Source: JAFGDI01 sp963662515 (GTDB lineage Bacteria; Planctomycetota; Phycisphaerae; Sedimentisphaerales; SM23-30). From it: a DNA stretch of 64,000 bases. The stretch is from contig OY759675.1 in the NCBI GenBank assembly GCA_963662515.1, forward strand, positions 744,001-808,000. The letters run 5' to 3'. The number at the start of each line of letters is the position of its first letter. Within the stretch, counting starts at the first letter, position 1. Positions 26,690-35,756 of the stretch are shown here, piece after piece. The position numbers and the translations under genes are program-made. Under the pieces are notes generated by a model. That model worked only from the letters and a program-made list of their open reading frames with translations. It did not search any database and had not been told where the DNA came from.

Positions 26690-28105
26690 ATGAAATTTAA
26701 AAGAGACAATTCAATTATGACTAACTCATTAAAATACAGATTTTCGGCTATATTACTGGCTATTGGTGGTTTTTTAATTTTACCTGCTAACGGCCAGACA
26801 GAACCGCAAAGTATAGAATTACAGATATGGAATAGTGATTCTTTCAAATCACAATTTGCCTTGAGTTATATCGCTGAAACAGAAATCGAACCACGGGTAA
26901 CCAGTTCGGAACGAGAAACTATGCTCAGGATCATGGATCTTATCTCTTCAGAAAAGTCGCAAGAGGCTCAGGAGCTATTATTAAAAAATCAGGGGCCGGC
27001 AGTAAGTGCAGTTCTCGATTTTACTCTGGCAAATCTTTATTTTCAGCAGGAAAAGTTTGAACAGGCTTCTGCTGCATATCATGTAGCGGTTGATAAATAC
27101 CCCAAATTCAGACGAGCCTGGAAAAACCTGGCTATGATATATGTTCGTCAGGGCAATTTTTCCGAAGCGGTGAAAGCCCTGACAAAAGTAATTGAAACCG
27201 GCGATCACAGTTCACTGATCTATGGTCTGCTGGGCTATGCTTATGCCGGGCTCACTGATGATACCGCAGCTGAATCGGCCTATAGAATGGCCGTACTCTT
27301 AGACCCGGCGACCCTTGACTGGAAAATGGGGCTGGCCCGCAGTTTTTTCAAGCAGCAGCGATATGAAGAAGCCCTGAATCTATGTCAGCAGCTGGCCAAA
27401 GATAATCCAGATAACGCCGAATTATGGCTTTTACAAGCTAATGCCTGCCTGGGGATGGATCAGCCCATTAAAGCAGCTGAAATATATGAATTACTTGTAA
27501 TAATGGGTAAGGCCAGTCCGGACAATCTCAATATGCTTGGAGATATTTATGTTAATCAGGAACTTAATGCTCCGGCAGTTAAAGCATATATTAAAGCTCT
27601 GGAGTCTGATTGTGATAGTTTCTCGCCCCAAAGACCGTTGCGTTCTGCCAAAGTACTTGCTGCTCGTGGTGATCTGGTTAATGCCTCTTTGCTGCTGGAA
27701 CAGGTAGAAAAAAGCTATGCTGAGAAATTGAATGATACCGATAGAAAGGAACTGTTGCGAATAAAAGCGAGAATAGCCGTTGCCGCCGGAGAATCTGGCG
27801 AGCAGCTTAAAACGCTGGAGCAAATTGTTTCTTTAGATCCTCTTGATGGTGAAGCGATTATTTTGCTCGGACAGAATGCTGCTAATAATAACGATAGCGA
27901 AAAGGCAATTTTTTACTATGAAAGAGCTGCTAATATACCAGATTTTGAAGCTGATGCCAAACTCCGTCATGCCCAGCTGCTGGTCAGTAATGGCAAATAT
28001 ACCGAAGCGCTGCCCTTGTTGAGACGCTCTCAGCAGTTAAAGCCCAGAGAAAAAGTTCAGGAATATCTCGAACAGGTGGAAAAAATAGCCAATAGTCGGA
28101 AATAA
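26690..28105 (+). CDS. Exported TPR-repeat protein of the TonB2-type cluster
   Basis: The 471-residue protein is the last gene of the uptake locus, one base after tonB. An export signal can be read from either ATG at 26690 (preceded by AGGGA) or an in-frame ATG nine codons later (MTNSLKYRFSAILLAIGGFL). At least six TPR-type helix pairs follow, for example 'LANLYFQQEKFEQASAAYHV', 'AMIYVRQGNFSEAVKALTKV' and 'ARSFFKQQRYEEALNLCQQL'. TPR proteins close the ttpC-tonB2 clusters of vibrios in the same position; their job is not settled. A perfect 14-bp hairpin follows the stop. Confidence 0.9.
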   Translation: MKFKRDNSIMTNSLKYRFSAILLAIGGFLILPANGQTEPQSIELQIWNSDSFKSQFALSYIAETEIEPRVTSSERETMLRIMDLISSEKSQEAQELLLKNQGPAVSAVLDFTLANLYFQQEKFEQASAAYHVAVDKYPKFRRAWKNLAMIYVRQGNFSEAVKALTKVIETGDHSSLIYGLLGYAYAGLTDDTAAESAYRMAVLLDPATLDWKMGLARSFFKQQRYEEALNLCQQLAKDNPDNAELWLLQANACLGMDQPIKAAEIYELLVIMGKASPDNLNMLGDIYVNQELNAPAVKAYIKALESDCDSFSPQRPLRSAKVLAARGDLVNASLLLEQVEKSYAEKLNDTDRKELLRIKARIAVAAGESGEQLKTLEQIVSLDPLDGEAIILLGQNAANNNDSEKAIFYYERAANIPDFEADAKLRHAQLLVSNGKYTEALPLLRRSQQLKPREKVQEYLEQVEKIANSRK

Positions 28106-28138
28106 ATCGATAATAATCTTTTCTAGCCCAGTTATTCA

Positions 28139-28179
28139 TTGAACGCCACTGTTAATACTATATTTACAGTGGCGTTCAA
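28139..28179 (+). terminator. Likely transcription terminator of the TonB locus
   Basis: A perfect 14-bp stem, TTGAACGCCACTGT (28139-28152) and ACAGTGGCGTTCAA (28166-28179), lies 33 bp after the last stop codon. The T-run behind it is weak (TATTTGAG), so it may be an imperfect terminator or an mRNA-stabilising hairpin. Confidence 0.7.
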
Positions 28180-28200
28180 TATTTGAGAAACATAATGTTA

Positions 28201-28370
28201 CCAATTTCATGTAGCAAGTCGGCGATTTTATGTAGCGAATTGCCAATTTTAACGAGCGAATCGTGAATTTGAGCATTAATATAGGTAAGCTGCTAGCTCA
28301 AATCGGTAATTTCATATAGCAAATTACCAATTTCATGTAGCGAATTGGCAATTTCAATCAGCAGCTTACC
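28201..28370. repeat. Degenerate tandem repeats of about 21-22 bp with nested inverted repeats
   Basis: About seven imperfect units follow one another, related to CCAATTTCATGTAGCGAATT. The clearest are at 28201-28222, 28223-28242, 28243-28263, 28306-28326 and 28327-28348. Some units are themselves inverted repeats (CCAATT...AATTGG). In addition GGTAAGCTGCT (28284-28294) is complementary to AGCAGCTTACC (28360-28370). No gene overlaps. The rest of 28371-28675 shows nothing recognisable. Confidence 0.8.
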
Positions 28371-28675
28371 GGTTTTAACAGGGTAAATATGGAGCGGAAG
28401 CAGCATAAGGCCTCGAGGCGGGAGTGGGTTTGGGTTAGTATCTCTCTGGTGTATGGGGGCGATAGTAAGTCAGCTTTTCAGGCTTTGGCCCTGAGGGGGG
28501 CTGGCAGATTTTTTTTATTTGCTTGCTGATTTTATGTAACTATAATTGGATTATGTCGTACAATAGAACGGTTGGAGGTGTGGGGCTAAGCCATTTACTG
28601 GAAATCGCTGCTGTTTTTTTGGGACTGTCGGCGGTAAGTTTTTGATATACAGGGTTTTACCGGAGAAAGTAGATT

Positions 28676-29065
28676 ATGCGTTGCCCGGGCTGTAAAAGTG
28701 AGATGATCATACTGGAGCTCAATAGTGTTGAGGTTGATTACTGCTGCCAATGCGGCGGTGTCTGGCTTGATGGTGGTGAGCTGGAGCTGCTCATGGGTCA
28801 GGGGCAGGGCACGAGCGGCTTGAGCTTTGAACCGGCAGCGTCTTCGACCGAGCAGTTGCGTAAATGCCCCCGCTGTCGAAAGATAATGCTCAAACAGTAT
28901 TTATCTGCCAGTCAGGGTGAAAGAGCAAAGATACTGCTGGACAGTTGCCCGGCTGGTTGCGGGCTGTGGTTTGATGCCGGTGAGCTGCAAGAGGCCCTGG
29001 CTCTGGCAGACCAGGATAATGTCGTTATTAAACAATTACAGGATATTTTTGGAAGGAAGGATTGA
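28676..29065 (+). CDS. Double zinc-ribbon (zf-TFIIB type) protein
   Basis: The 129-residue cytoplasmic protein contains two zinc ribbons of the zf-TFIIB family. The first is CPGCKSEM ... CCQCGGVWLDGGELELL (residues 3-40) and the second is CPRCRKIM ... CPAGCGLWFDAGELQEAL (about 63-105). The 'C..C....W.D.GEL' form is diagnostic. The molecular role of these small proteins is not well defined. It is directly followed by lemA and an HtpX-like protease gene, so it probably belongs to an envelope stress or protein-quality unit. GGAGAAAG stands before the start. Confidence 0.9.
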   Translation: MRCPGCKSEMIILELNSVEVDYCCQCGGVWLDGGELELLMGQGQGTSGLSFEPAASSTEQLRKCPRCRKIMLKQYLSASQGERAKILLDSCPAGCGLWFDAGELQEALALADQDNVVIKQLQDIFGRKD

Positions 29066-29073
29066 TCATTACT

Positions 29074-29631
29074 ATGGCTACGATATATGTTATTTTAGGT
29101 ATTATCGGTTTGTTGACAATTATTATTATCGGCATATTCAATTCGCTGGTGGGCCTGCGTAATCAGGTGAAAAATGCCTGGTCGCAGATCGATGTGCAGC
29201 TCAAGCGGCGTTATGACCTGATCCCTAATCTGGTCGAGACGGCCAAGGCCTATATGATACATGAACGGGGTACAATGGAGGCTATAACCAAGGCACGCAG
29301 CGGAGCGATGGCGGCTACTACCCCGGCAGAGAAGGGCAAGGCTGAAAGCATGCTTACTGCCGCGGTGGGGCAGTTCATGGTGGCGGTTGAGGCTTACCCC
29401 GACCTGAAGGCAAATGCAAATTTTCTGGCAGTACAGGAAGAGCTGACCTCAACTGAGAATAAAATATCTTTTTCCCGTCAGGCTTACAATGATTCTGTTT
29501 TGTTCTTTAATAATAAGATCGAAATGTTCCCCAGTAATATAGTTGCCGGTATGTTCAACTTTAAGCAGGCCGAAATGTTCGAGCTGGAAGAGCCTCAGGC
29601 CCGCATGGCCCCCAAAGTGAGCTTTAACTGA
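29074..29631 (+). CDS. lemA: LemA family protein
   Basis: The 185-residue protein has an N-terminal membrane helix (about 3-24) and a helical periplasmic or cytoplasmic domain with the family hallmarks 'NQVKNAWSQIDVQLKRRYDL', 'IPNLVETAKAY', 'NFLAVQEELTSTENKISFSR' and 'YNDSVLFFNNKIEMFPSNIV'. I take the ATG at 29074. A TTG twelve bases earlier, in the same frame, overlaps the previous stop and sits too close to the GGAAGGAAGG ribosome site. LemA proteins are commonly encoded beside HtpX-type proteases, as here, but their biochemical function is unresolved. Confidence 0.93.
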   Translation: MATIYVILGIIGLLTIIIIGIFNSLVGLRNQVKNAWSQIDVQLKRRYDLIPNLVETAKAYMIHERGTMEAITKARSGAMAATTPAEKGKAESMLTAAVGQFMVAVEAYPDLKANANFLAVQEELTSTENKISFSRQAYNDSVLFFNNKIEMFPSNIVAGMFNFKQAEMFELEEPQARMAPKVSFN

Positions 29632-29727
29632 TAGTCTCTGGTTTTGGTTCTGGCTGTGCTAAAGCAGGTTGAGCATCTCGAGGTGTATTTCGCCGGTGAG
29701 ATATAACTGTGTTGAAAGAAAAGAGAT

Positions 29728-31047
29728 ATGTGGCAACTGATACAATTGAATAAACGCCGGTCGATAGTCCTGCTGCTGATAATGGCCTTTATCATGCTCT
29801 TACTGGGCGGAATTATCGGTCAGGCAATCGGGACATTTTCCGCTAATTATCAGCCAGAGAAGATGACTGCCGCAGTTGATCGCGGCGATCAGAACTGGCT
29901 GTTCAATGGCATGACAGATAATCTGCTGGAGAATCCCTGGTGGCTTTATGGTATGGCAGTTGCTTTTGCTCTCTGGTTGATACAGGTGCTGGTGGCGTAT
30001 TATGCCGGCGGTGATATTATGCTTTCGATCAGTGGAGCGATCGAGGTTGGGCCCAAAGATCACCAGGTATTGTGCAATGTAGTGGAAGAAATGACCCTTG
30101 CCGCCGGGTTGAGTAAGCAGCCGCGTATATTCATTATCCCCGATGAGGCTCCGAATGCTTTTGCAACCGGCACAAAGCCGGAGAATTCAGCCGTTGCGGT
30201 AACTGCCGGACTGCTGGGACGGCTCAGGCGTGATGAATTGCAGGGAGTGATCGCTCATGAGATGTCGCATATATTGAATCGTGACATAATGTTCATGACT
30301 ATGGTGGGTATTATGCTTGGTACCATAGTCATGCTGTCAGATGTCTTTTTACGCAGTACTTTTTATGGCTCAATGCGCGGCAGTCGTTACAGCAGCCGCA
30401 ATGACCGCAATAATGGCGGCGGGGCGGCGGTAATGCTTATAATTGCGATCCTGATGGCAATTATTGCTCCGCTGCTGGCCCAGTTGATCTACTTTGCCAC
30501 CAGCCGCAAACGCGAGTATCTGGCCGATGCCTCTGCGGTGCGTCTTACTCGCAATCCCGAAGGGCTGGCCGATGCCCTGGAGAAGATAGCCACTAACAGC
30601 CGGCCTATGCCTCATGCCAATCGTGTTACCGCACCGCTGTATATCAATAATCCTAATGCCTCTCGTTCTCTGGACAGCTTGACCAGCACTCATCCTCCCA
30701 TCGCTAAGCGAATTGCGATACTGCGCAAGCTCGCCGGCACAGATGGCAGTTATCGCAGTTATGATAAGGCCTATAGTTCCGTTAATGGCGGCAGTTGTGT
30801 GCCCGGTGCGGCCTTGGTCGATGATATGCCCGCGGCCCCGGTGGGTAATGTCGCTCGTTCAGCGGCAGCAGTCAGTGAGCCGATCGACAGGGTCAGTCAG
30901 CAAAGGCAGACAGGCGATCTTATCATGACCTTGAATGATTATAAGATATTGACCTGCACCTGCGGCCTGAAATTAAAGATACCGCCTCGGTTCAGGCATA
31001 AAAAAGCTCAATGTCCTAAATGCGGTAAGGTTCATGTGCTGGCATAG
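29728..31047 (+). CDS. HtpX-like M48 membrane metalloprotease with C-terminal zinc ribbon
   Basis: The 439-residue protein is a membrane zinc protease for quality control of membrane proteins. Helices lie near 11-36 and 70-92, and another pair at 190-255. The zinc site is HEMSH at 177-181, with the third ligand in RKREYLADASAV near 257. After the M48 domain a linker leads to a small zinc ribbon at the C-terminus (about 408-432: CTCGLKLKIPP ... CPKCGKVH), absent from classical HtpX. It follows lemA by about 100 bp. The ATG is preceded by GAAAAGAGAT. The added ribbon echoes the zinc-ribbon protein encoded two genes upstream. Confidence 0.92.
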   Translation: MWQLIQLNKRRSIVLLLIMAFIMLLLGGIIGQAIGTFSANYQPEKMTAAVDRGDQNWLFNGMTDNLLENPWWLYGMAVAFALWLIQVLVAYYAGGDIMLSISGAIEVGPKDHQVLCNVVEEMTLAAGLSKQPRIFIIPDEAPNAFATGTKPENSAVAVTAGLLGRLRRDELQGVIAHEMSHILNRDIMFMTMVGIMLGTIVMLSDVFLRSTFYGSMRGSRYSSRNDRNNGGGAAVMLIIAILMAIIAPLLAQLIYFATSRKREYLADASAVRLTRNPEGLADALEKIATNSRPMPHANRVTAPLYINNPNASRSLDSLTSTHPPIAKRIAILRKLAGTDGSYRSYDKAYSSVNGGSCVPGAALVDDMPAAPVGNVARSAAAVSEPIDRVSQQRQTGDLIMTLNDYKILTCTCGLKLKIPPRFRHKKAQCPKCGKVHVLA

Positions 31048-31113
31048 AAAGCCAAAGCCTGTGTTGAAAAAGTGATCGGCAGCCAATGTGAAAGTGTGAC
31101 AGTGTGAATGTAT

Positions 31114-32613
31114 TCAGCGGCTTATCTCGGCTCCGATGCTGATATTGCTGTTGGGGTCTATGGGGTTATTAAAGAAGTCGCGGGATCCAATCTTTTCGAT
31201 CTTTTTCCCGGAATTGCGGGCCGGAGAATCTGGTCTGAGTTTATAGCCATCCAGAGTGTGCAGGCCGGTTGTGCCGCTGCCGGGCTTAAGGAAAAGCGGA
31301 TCAGCGATTATTGCTGCTTTGTCTTGCGGCATATTTTCGTGCCTGCCGAAATAAAGATTATTGTCGAATATTGTATTGATGCCGCCTTCGAGCTGGTAAG
31401 AACACTGACCTTCGACAAAGAAAATATTATTGCTGAACTGAGTGTTTTGAGCATAGCCGTCCCAGTCGCCGTAGATCACCATGGGTACATTATGCTGCTT
31501 GTCGCGATAGATGATATTGTTATATATTCTGGTATTATTAACCGAGCTTCCGGAAATATGGAAGATACGGGACGAGTCAATGCCATCGTTCTGACTGATA
31601 TTGAAACGGACGACAGTATTAAGGCAGCCGATATTGGCATCTGATATCTTCGGGCCGCAGACCAGTAAGAAACCGCCTTCATTGTCATGGCTGTAATTGT
31701 ACTGAATGATAGTGTTCTGGCAGTTGTAATCGCTGTCGAATCCCTGACCGTCTTTAATGCCTTTGGTATTGCAGACCTCGTTAAACTGGATAATGGTATT
31801 ATCGCAGGACCAGGGCCAGATGCCGGCGGCATAATCCTGGCATCTCATGCGGCAGCCGTTTACCAGGTTGTGTTCGACCAGGGCACCATCGCAGCCCCAG
31901 GGCTTAATGGCATCGCCGCCGCAATCTTCGATAACATTACCACGAATGATGACATTGGTGCTGGCAAACCAGTTATGTTTGCGGTTGATAAAGCTGCTCT
32001 GCATACAGATGCCATTGCGGTCGGTGCGGGTTAACTTGCAGTTTTCGATACGCAGGTCATTGAATCGCGACCTGATGTTTTTCGGGCCGCTTATATTCTG
32101 GGCCAATATGCCATGGCCTTCGGTTTCTTTTTCGAGACTGCCGTAAATGTCGCTTATGCTGACATTGTTTATATGAATATGTTCAGCTACCCCGAAATCG
32201 CGAAGTAATATTCTCAGGCCAACCTGATGTTTAACTCGTTCCGGTCCTTTATTAGTTATGGCAATATTAGATATTTCCCAATATTGAACATTCTGAAGCA
32301 GTATAGTTTCGTTAGCACCATTGCCATGAAAGATGGCTTTAGCTCCGCCGGCTTCAGTGAATAGTCTGATGGGTTGCTGCTCAGAACCCGAGTCTTTCAA
32401 TTGTACTGTGCCGTGATATTCGGTGTCTGGTGCAATGTGAATGTTATCGCCGGGCTTAAAGGCTATCTGGTTAAGGGCGGCGACAGTCTTTAACGGCGAG
32501 AGCTTTTCTGTGCCGCTATTAGTATCGCTGCCAGATTCGGAGTTTAGATAATAATCAGCGGCTGATGTTATGGTACAGAGGGTCATGATGGCCGATGCAA
32601 TGATTTGTTTCAT
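31114..32613 (-). CDS. Secreted right-handed beta-helix protein
   Basis: The 499-residue protein has a signal peptide (MKQIIASAIMTLCTITSA) followed by DYYLNSESGSDTNSGTEKLS, the usual opening of secreted parallel beta-helix proteins of the pectate-lyase-like/DUF1565 kind. Short repeats with Asn and hydrophobic ladders run through the middle ('NVIIRGNVIEDCGGDAIKPW', 'NTIIQYNYSHDNEGGFLLV'). No catalytic signature of a named polysaccharide lyase could be pinned down. It begins 49 bp after aroB on the same strand with GGAGTAATTTC before the ATG, but functional linkage to aroB is doubtful. No dockerin or PEP-CTERM end is visible. Confidence 0.85.
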   Translation of the reverse strand: MKQIIASAIMTLCTITSAADYYLNSESGSDTNSGTEKLSPLKTVAALNQIAFKPGDNIHIAPDTEYHGTVQLKDSGSEQQPIRLFTEAGGAKAIFHGNGANETILLQNVQYWEISNIAITNKGPERVKHQVGLRILLRDFGVAEHIHINNVSISDIYGSLEKETEGHGILAQNISGPKNIRSRFNDLRIENCKLTRTDRNGICMQSSFINRKHNWFASTNVIIRGNVIEDCGGDAIKPWGCDGALVEHNLVNGCRMRCQDYAAGIWPWSCDNTIIQFNEVCNTKGIKDGQGFDSDYNCQNTIIQYNYSHDNEGGFLLVCGPKISDANIGCLNTVVRFNISQNDGIDSSRIFHISGSSVNNTRIYNNIIYRDKQHNVPMVIYGDWDGYAQNTQFSNNIFFVEGQCSYQLEGGINTIFDNNLYFGRHENMPQDKAAIIADPLFLKPGSGTTGLHTLDGYKLRPDSPARNSGKKIEKIGSRDFFNNPIDPNSNISIGAEISR

Positions 32614-32662
32614 GAAATTACTCCGTCAGATAGCAGGCTGGACTGGTTATTATCTCTGGTAT

Positions 32663-33751
32663 TTACATTGCCACTATCTGACATTTGCCAATGCTTTCGG
32701 GCAGGATATAAACAACTTTTCCGTCTCTGACCTTTTTGTCGTGCTTTATTGCCTCTTCTATTTGAGCTTGGCTGATCTCAGGGTGGTTCTCGAAATCGGC
32801 TTTGAGCGGCAGATTGAATCGCGTTAGCAGTTGGCTTATTCTTTGAGACTGTTCTTCGGTGAGTAAGCCGCGATCAACAGCTAATTGGTTGGCATGAGCT
32901 ATGCCGATAGCTACCGCTTCGCCATGATGATATTGATTTTCACCGTTAACTTTGAACAGTACCTCAACAGCGTGTCCGTAAGTGTGGCCATAGTTCAATA
33001 TCTGGCGGAGATTGCCTTCTCTTTCGTCCTGAGATACGACAGAGGCCTTTACTTTTACATTTTCTGCGACCAGTTTTGTCATTGTCTCTGGTTTGCAGTT
33101 CAGAATGTTCTGGTAATTTTCTTCCATCCATTCAAAGAAGCTCAGGTTCTGGATCACGCCATGTTTAACCGATTCTGCCAGGCCACAGGCCAGTTCCCGG
33201 GCGGGCAGGGTTTTTAAGGCGGCAACATCAGCCATGACAAAAGCCGGCTGATAGAAAGCACCGATCATGTTTTTGCCTCGCGGGTGATTTATGCCCGTCT
33301 TGCCACCGACACTGCTGTCAACCATAGCCAGCAGGCTGGTAGGCACCTGGACAAAGTTTGTTCCTCTTTTGAAGCTTGCTGCTGCATATCCGGCGAGATC
33401 GCCGATGACGCCGCCGCCCAGTGCAATTATAGTGTCAGAGCGTTCAATACCCAGGTCGAATAGTTCATCATATATGCTAAAGAGAGTGTCTTTGCCTTTG
33501 GAGACTTCGCCGGGCTTTACTTCAATTACCCCTGCTTTGATCCCGGCATCATCCAGACTGTCCTTGGCTCTTTGGGCATAAAGTGTGCCTACATTGGAAT
33601 CAGTTATCAATACGGCCTTTTTGCGACCCAGATGGAAGGCCAGTGTTTCGCCTAACGAGTTTAATATGTTGTCACCGATGTAGATAGGATAGCTACGCTC
33701 GCCAAGTTCTACCGGTACAATAGAGTTTTGTAATTGCTCGTAAATCTTCAT
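32663..33751 (-). CDS. aroB: 3-dehydroquinate synthase AroB
   Basis: This is the second step of the shikimate pathway, converting DAHP to 3-dehydroquinate with NAD+ and a divalent metal. I place the start at 33751 (MKIYEQLQ), behind AGGAAAG; the frame stays open for 26 more codons upstream, but this gives a 362-residue protein of usual length. Family motifs are visible: 'DTIIALGGGVIGDLAGYAAA', 'VQVPTSLLAMVDSSVGGKTG', 'NHPRGKNMIGAFYQP' and 'LNYGHTYGHAVE', including the metal-binding His residues. Confidence 0.97.
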   Translation of the reverse strand: MKIYEQLQNSIVPVELGERSYPIYIGDNILNSLGETLAFHLGRKKAVLITDSNVGTLYAQRAKDSLDDAGIKAGVIEVKPGEVSKGKDTLFSIYDELFDLGIERSDTIIALGGGVIGDLAGYAAASFKRGTNFVQVPTSLLAMVDSSVGGKTGINHPRGKNMIGAFYQPAFVMADVAALKTLPARELACGLAESVKHGVIQNLSFFEWMEENYQNILNCKPETMTKLVAENVKVKASVVSQDEREGNLRQILNYGHTYGHAVEVLFKVNGENQYHHGEAVAIGIAHANQLAVDRGLLTEEQSQRISQLLTRFNLPLKADFENHPEISQAQIEEAIKHDKKVRDGKVVYILPESIGKCQIVAM

Positions 33752-33906
33752 TTTCAGGTCTTTCCTGTATATATCTGCTATAAAAATGCTATTATCTCCT
33801 AATAATATCGTAAAAATAGCCCGAGGCAATGAATATTTGCCGTTTTGTTAGAATTAGTGAGGTATGATTGTGTCTGTATGGCACATATATTAGTATCAGA
33901 AAAACG

Positions 33907-33941
33907 AAAAAGCCCGTTAAGCAAAGCTTAGTCGGGCTTTT
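33907..33941 (-). terminator. Rho-independent terminator after the chemoreceptor gene
   Basis: On the minus strand AAAAGCCCG (33941-33933) and CGGGCTTTTT (33916-33907) form a stem with an inner loop region, followed by T-rich sequence. It lies 28 bp beyond the stop of the minus-strand chemoreceptor gene. The symmetric A and T runs could also make it act in the other direction. Confidence 0.85.
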
Positions 33942-33968
33942 ATCGTGCATGGTGTGTTGTTTTAATCT

Positions 33969-35405
33969 CTATTTATCAGTGCCAACCAGTTCAACGAGCT
34001 GGCTGACTACTTCATTCATTATTCTGGCCTGAGAGTCGATCTCATCGGCGGCATTAGCTGAATCTTCCACATTGCAGGCATTAGTCTGTGTTACCTTGTC
34101 AATGGCAGAGACCGCCGAATTTAACTGTTGTATGCCTTCTGCCTGTTCGCTGTAAGCGATGCTGATCTCTTCTTCCAGTTTGGCAACAAATTCAATTGAT
34201 TCGTTAATGGCCTCAAAGCTCTTGCCGACCTCTCCGACAATAGAAACGCCGCTCATGGCATTCTGGACTGATTTTTCGATCAGTTGTGCGGTACTGCTGG
34301 CGGCCTGGGCCGACCTCATGGCCAGGTTACGAACTTCCTCGGCAACAACGGCAAATCCTTTGCCAGACTCTCCGGCACGAGCCGCTTCAACTGCGGCATT
34401 AAGAGCCAGCAGATTGGTCTGGAAGGCTATTTCGTTAATAGTTTTAACGATGGCCTGAGTTTCCTGTGAAGAGCGATTTATTTCCTGTATAGCCTGATTC
34501 ATTCTGGTCATGGCCTCTATGCCGTTCTTAGATGAGTTACTGGCTTTGATAACATGTTTATTAGCTTCTTTAGTCTTGGCTACATTGCCTTCTGTCATGG
34601 TTGACATTTCTTCCAGTGAGGCAGAAGATTCTTCCAGGCCGGCAACCTGCTCATTTGTACCGTCCTTAATAACAATGGCACTGGTCTTGATCTTGCCCGA
34701 CATTTCGGTAAGCTGCTGACCAGCGGTACAAAGCTGGTTGATAACAGTATTGATAGGTCCTATAACAGATTTGCTGATGACAAACCAGGTTATTGCCAGG
34801 GCCACCAGGGCCAGACTGCCTGCTACTACAAGCAGGGTAATGTTCAGTTTGTTGGTATTGCTTGCTACCTGAGCCAGAGACGACTTAAGGTATCCGGCCA
34901 TGTCAGTAGCCAGAGTTTCAAATTTGGCGAAATATTCATCTTTTTGTTTAGCAATTGACCCGGCCATTGACTCAGCCTGCTCGGTTGTCATGCCGGTGTT
35001 GGTGTCGCCAGCCATTGTGCCATATACTTTATTGGCTTTGGCAGTATAGTTCTTGTATTCTTCAACAAGCTTATTGATCTCGATTATTTTGTCTTTACTT
35101 ACGGCATTGTCGGTTACTATTGAGCCAAGAGCATTCTGTATGCTGTCGCTTTCGGCCTGAGCCAGTTTGATGTTTTCCACTTCGCCCAGCATTACTGCGT
35201 CCATGTATAACTTGGTCTGATTTTTGAAGGCGGCAAATGCCTGCTGGCTGTTTTGTGTGGCCGGGAATACTTTTTCGGCTATCTGGCTTAGCTTTTGACC
35301 ATTCTGTGTGCCCAGAATATAACTGGCAAGAGAATTAGCCAGAATACCGACGAGCAAAATACCTACTACTGCCCATAGTTTTGCTTTAATGCCTATTTTT
35401 CTCAT
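33969..35405 (-). CDS. Methyl-accepting chemotaxis protein with four-helix-bundle sensor
   Basis: The 478-residue chemoreceptor has membrane segments at about 9-31 and 187-211 enclosing a helical periplasmic domain of about 155 residues (four-helix-bundle type). It also has a cytoplasmic coiled coil with the CheA-binding hairpin at about 320-360 (IVKTINEIAFQTNLLALNAA, then ESGKGFAVVAEEVR). The sensor is related to that of the kinase encoded at 45527: 'FKNQTKLYMDAVMLGE' and 'YQNQISMYQDAVVFGD' both occupy residues 60-75. It is transcribed away from the HTH-cupin regulator and stands at the edge of the binding protein/porin island, so it probably senses something handled there. No C-terminal pentapeptide is seen. 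Confidence 0.95.
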   Translation of the reverse strand: MRKIGIKAKLWAVVGILLVGILANSLASYILGTQNGQKLSQIAEKVFPATQNSQQAFAAFKNQTKLYMDAVMLGEVENIKLAQAESDSIQNALGSIVTDNAVSKDKIIEINKLVEEYKNYTAKANKVYGTMAGDTNTGMTTEQAESMAGSIAKQKDEYFAKFETLATDMAGYLKSSLAQVASNTNKLNITLLVVAGSLALVALAITWFVISKSVIGPINTVINQLCTAGQQLTEMSGKIKTSAIVIKDGTNEQVAGLEESSASLEEMSTMTEGNVAKTKEANKHVIKASNSSKNGIEAMTRMNQAIQEINRSSQETQAIVKTINEIAFQTNLLALNAAVEAARAGESGKGFAVVAEEVRNLAMRSAQAASSTAQLIEKSVQNAMSGVSIVGEVGKSFEAINESIEFVAKLEEEISIAYSEQAEGIQQLNSAVSAIDKVTQTNACNVEDSANAADEIDSQARIMNEVVSQLVELVGTDK

Positions 35406-35756
35406 TTGTCATTCCTTGTAAAACTTAATGTCAAAGTTGTCTAACAGCCTTCTGAGCCATTTTGATATTCGGTTATATGTTATGCTAACTGAAGTTTAGT
35501 GTTTATTCTTTATTATATAAATGTGTTTTACAGTATTTGAGTAATGTCTTTGTCGTTTAATGTTTCTATGGATAGGAACTTGTGTTCCAATTCTTTATTT
35601 AACAGGTTGTTGTTGATTTTTTGGTACTGTGCCTTTTAATATTTTTCTTGCAAATAAAGCAGAAATAGATTAAAAAGGGGAAGATGTTAGTTTGATAAAA
35701 AATCATAGTAAAAATATTTGTAATAGGTGTATCTGAGTGTAATTATAGGACTAATA
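35406..35756. promoter_or_regulatory. Divergent promoter region between chemoreceptor and HTH-cupin regulator
   Basis: These 351 AT-rich bases separate two divergent genes and must hold both promoters. The only ribosome site noted is AGGA before the regulator's ATG. No clear -35/-10 pair or sigma-54 site was identified. Confidence 0.5.

Noticed and set aside
28201..28370. CRISPR array
   Set aside because: Units are directly adjacent and degenerate, with no unique spacers, and no cas gene is nearby.
31108..31644. 178-residue frame opposite the beta-helix gene
   Set aside because: It is antisense to a secreted protein with a good signal peptide; its start lacks a ribosome site.
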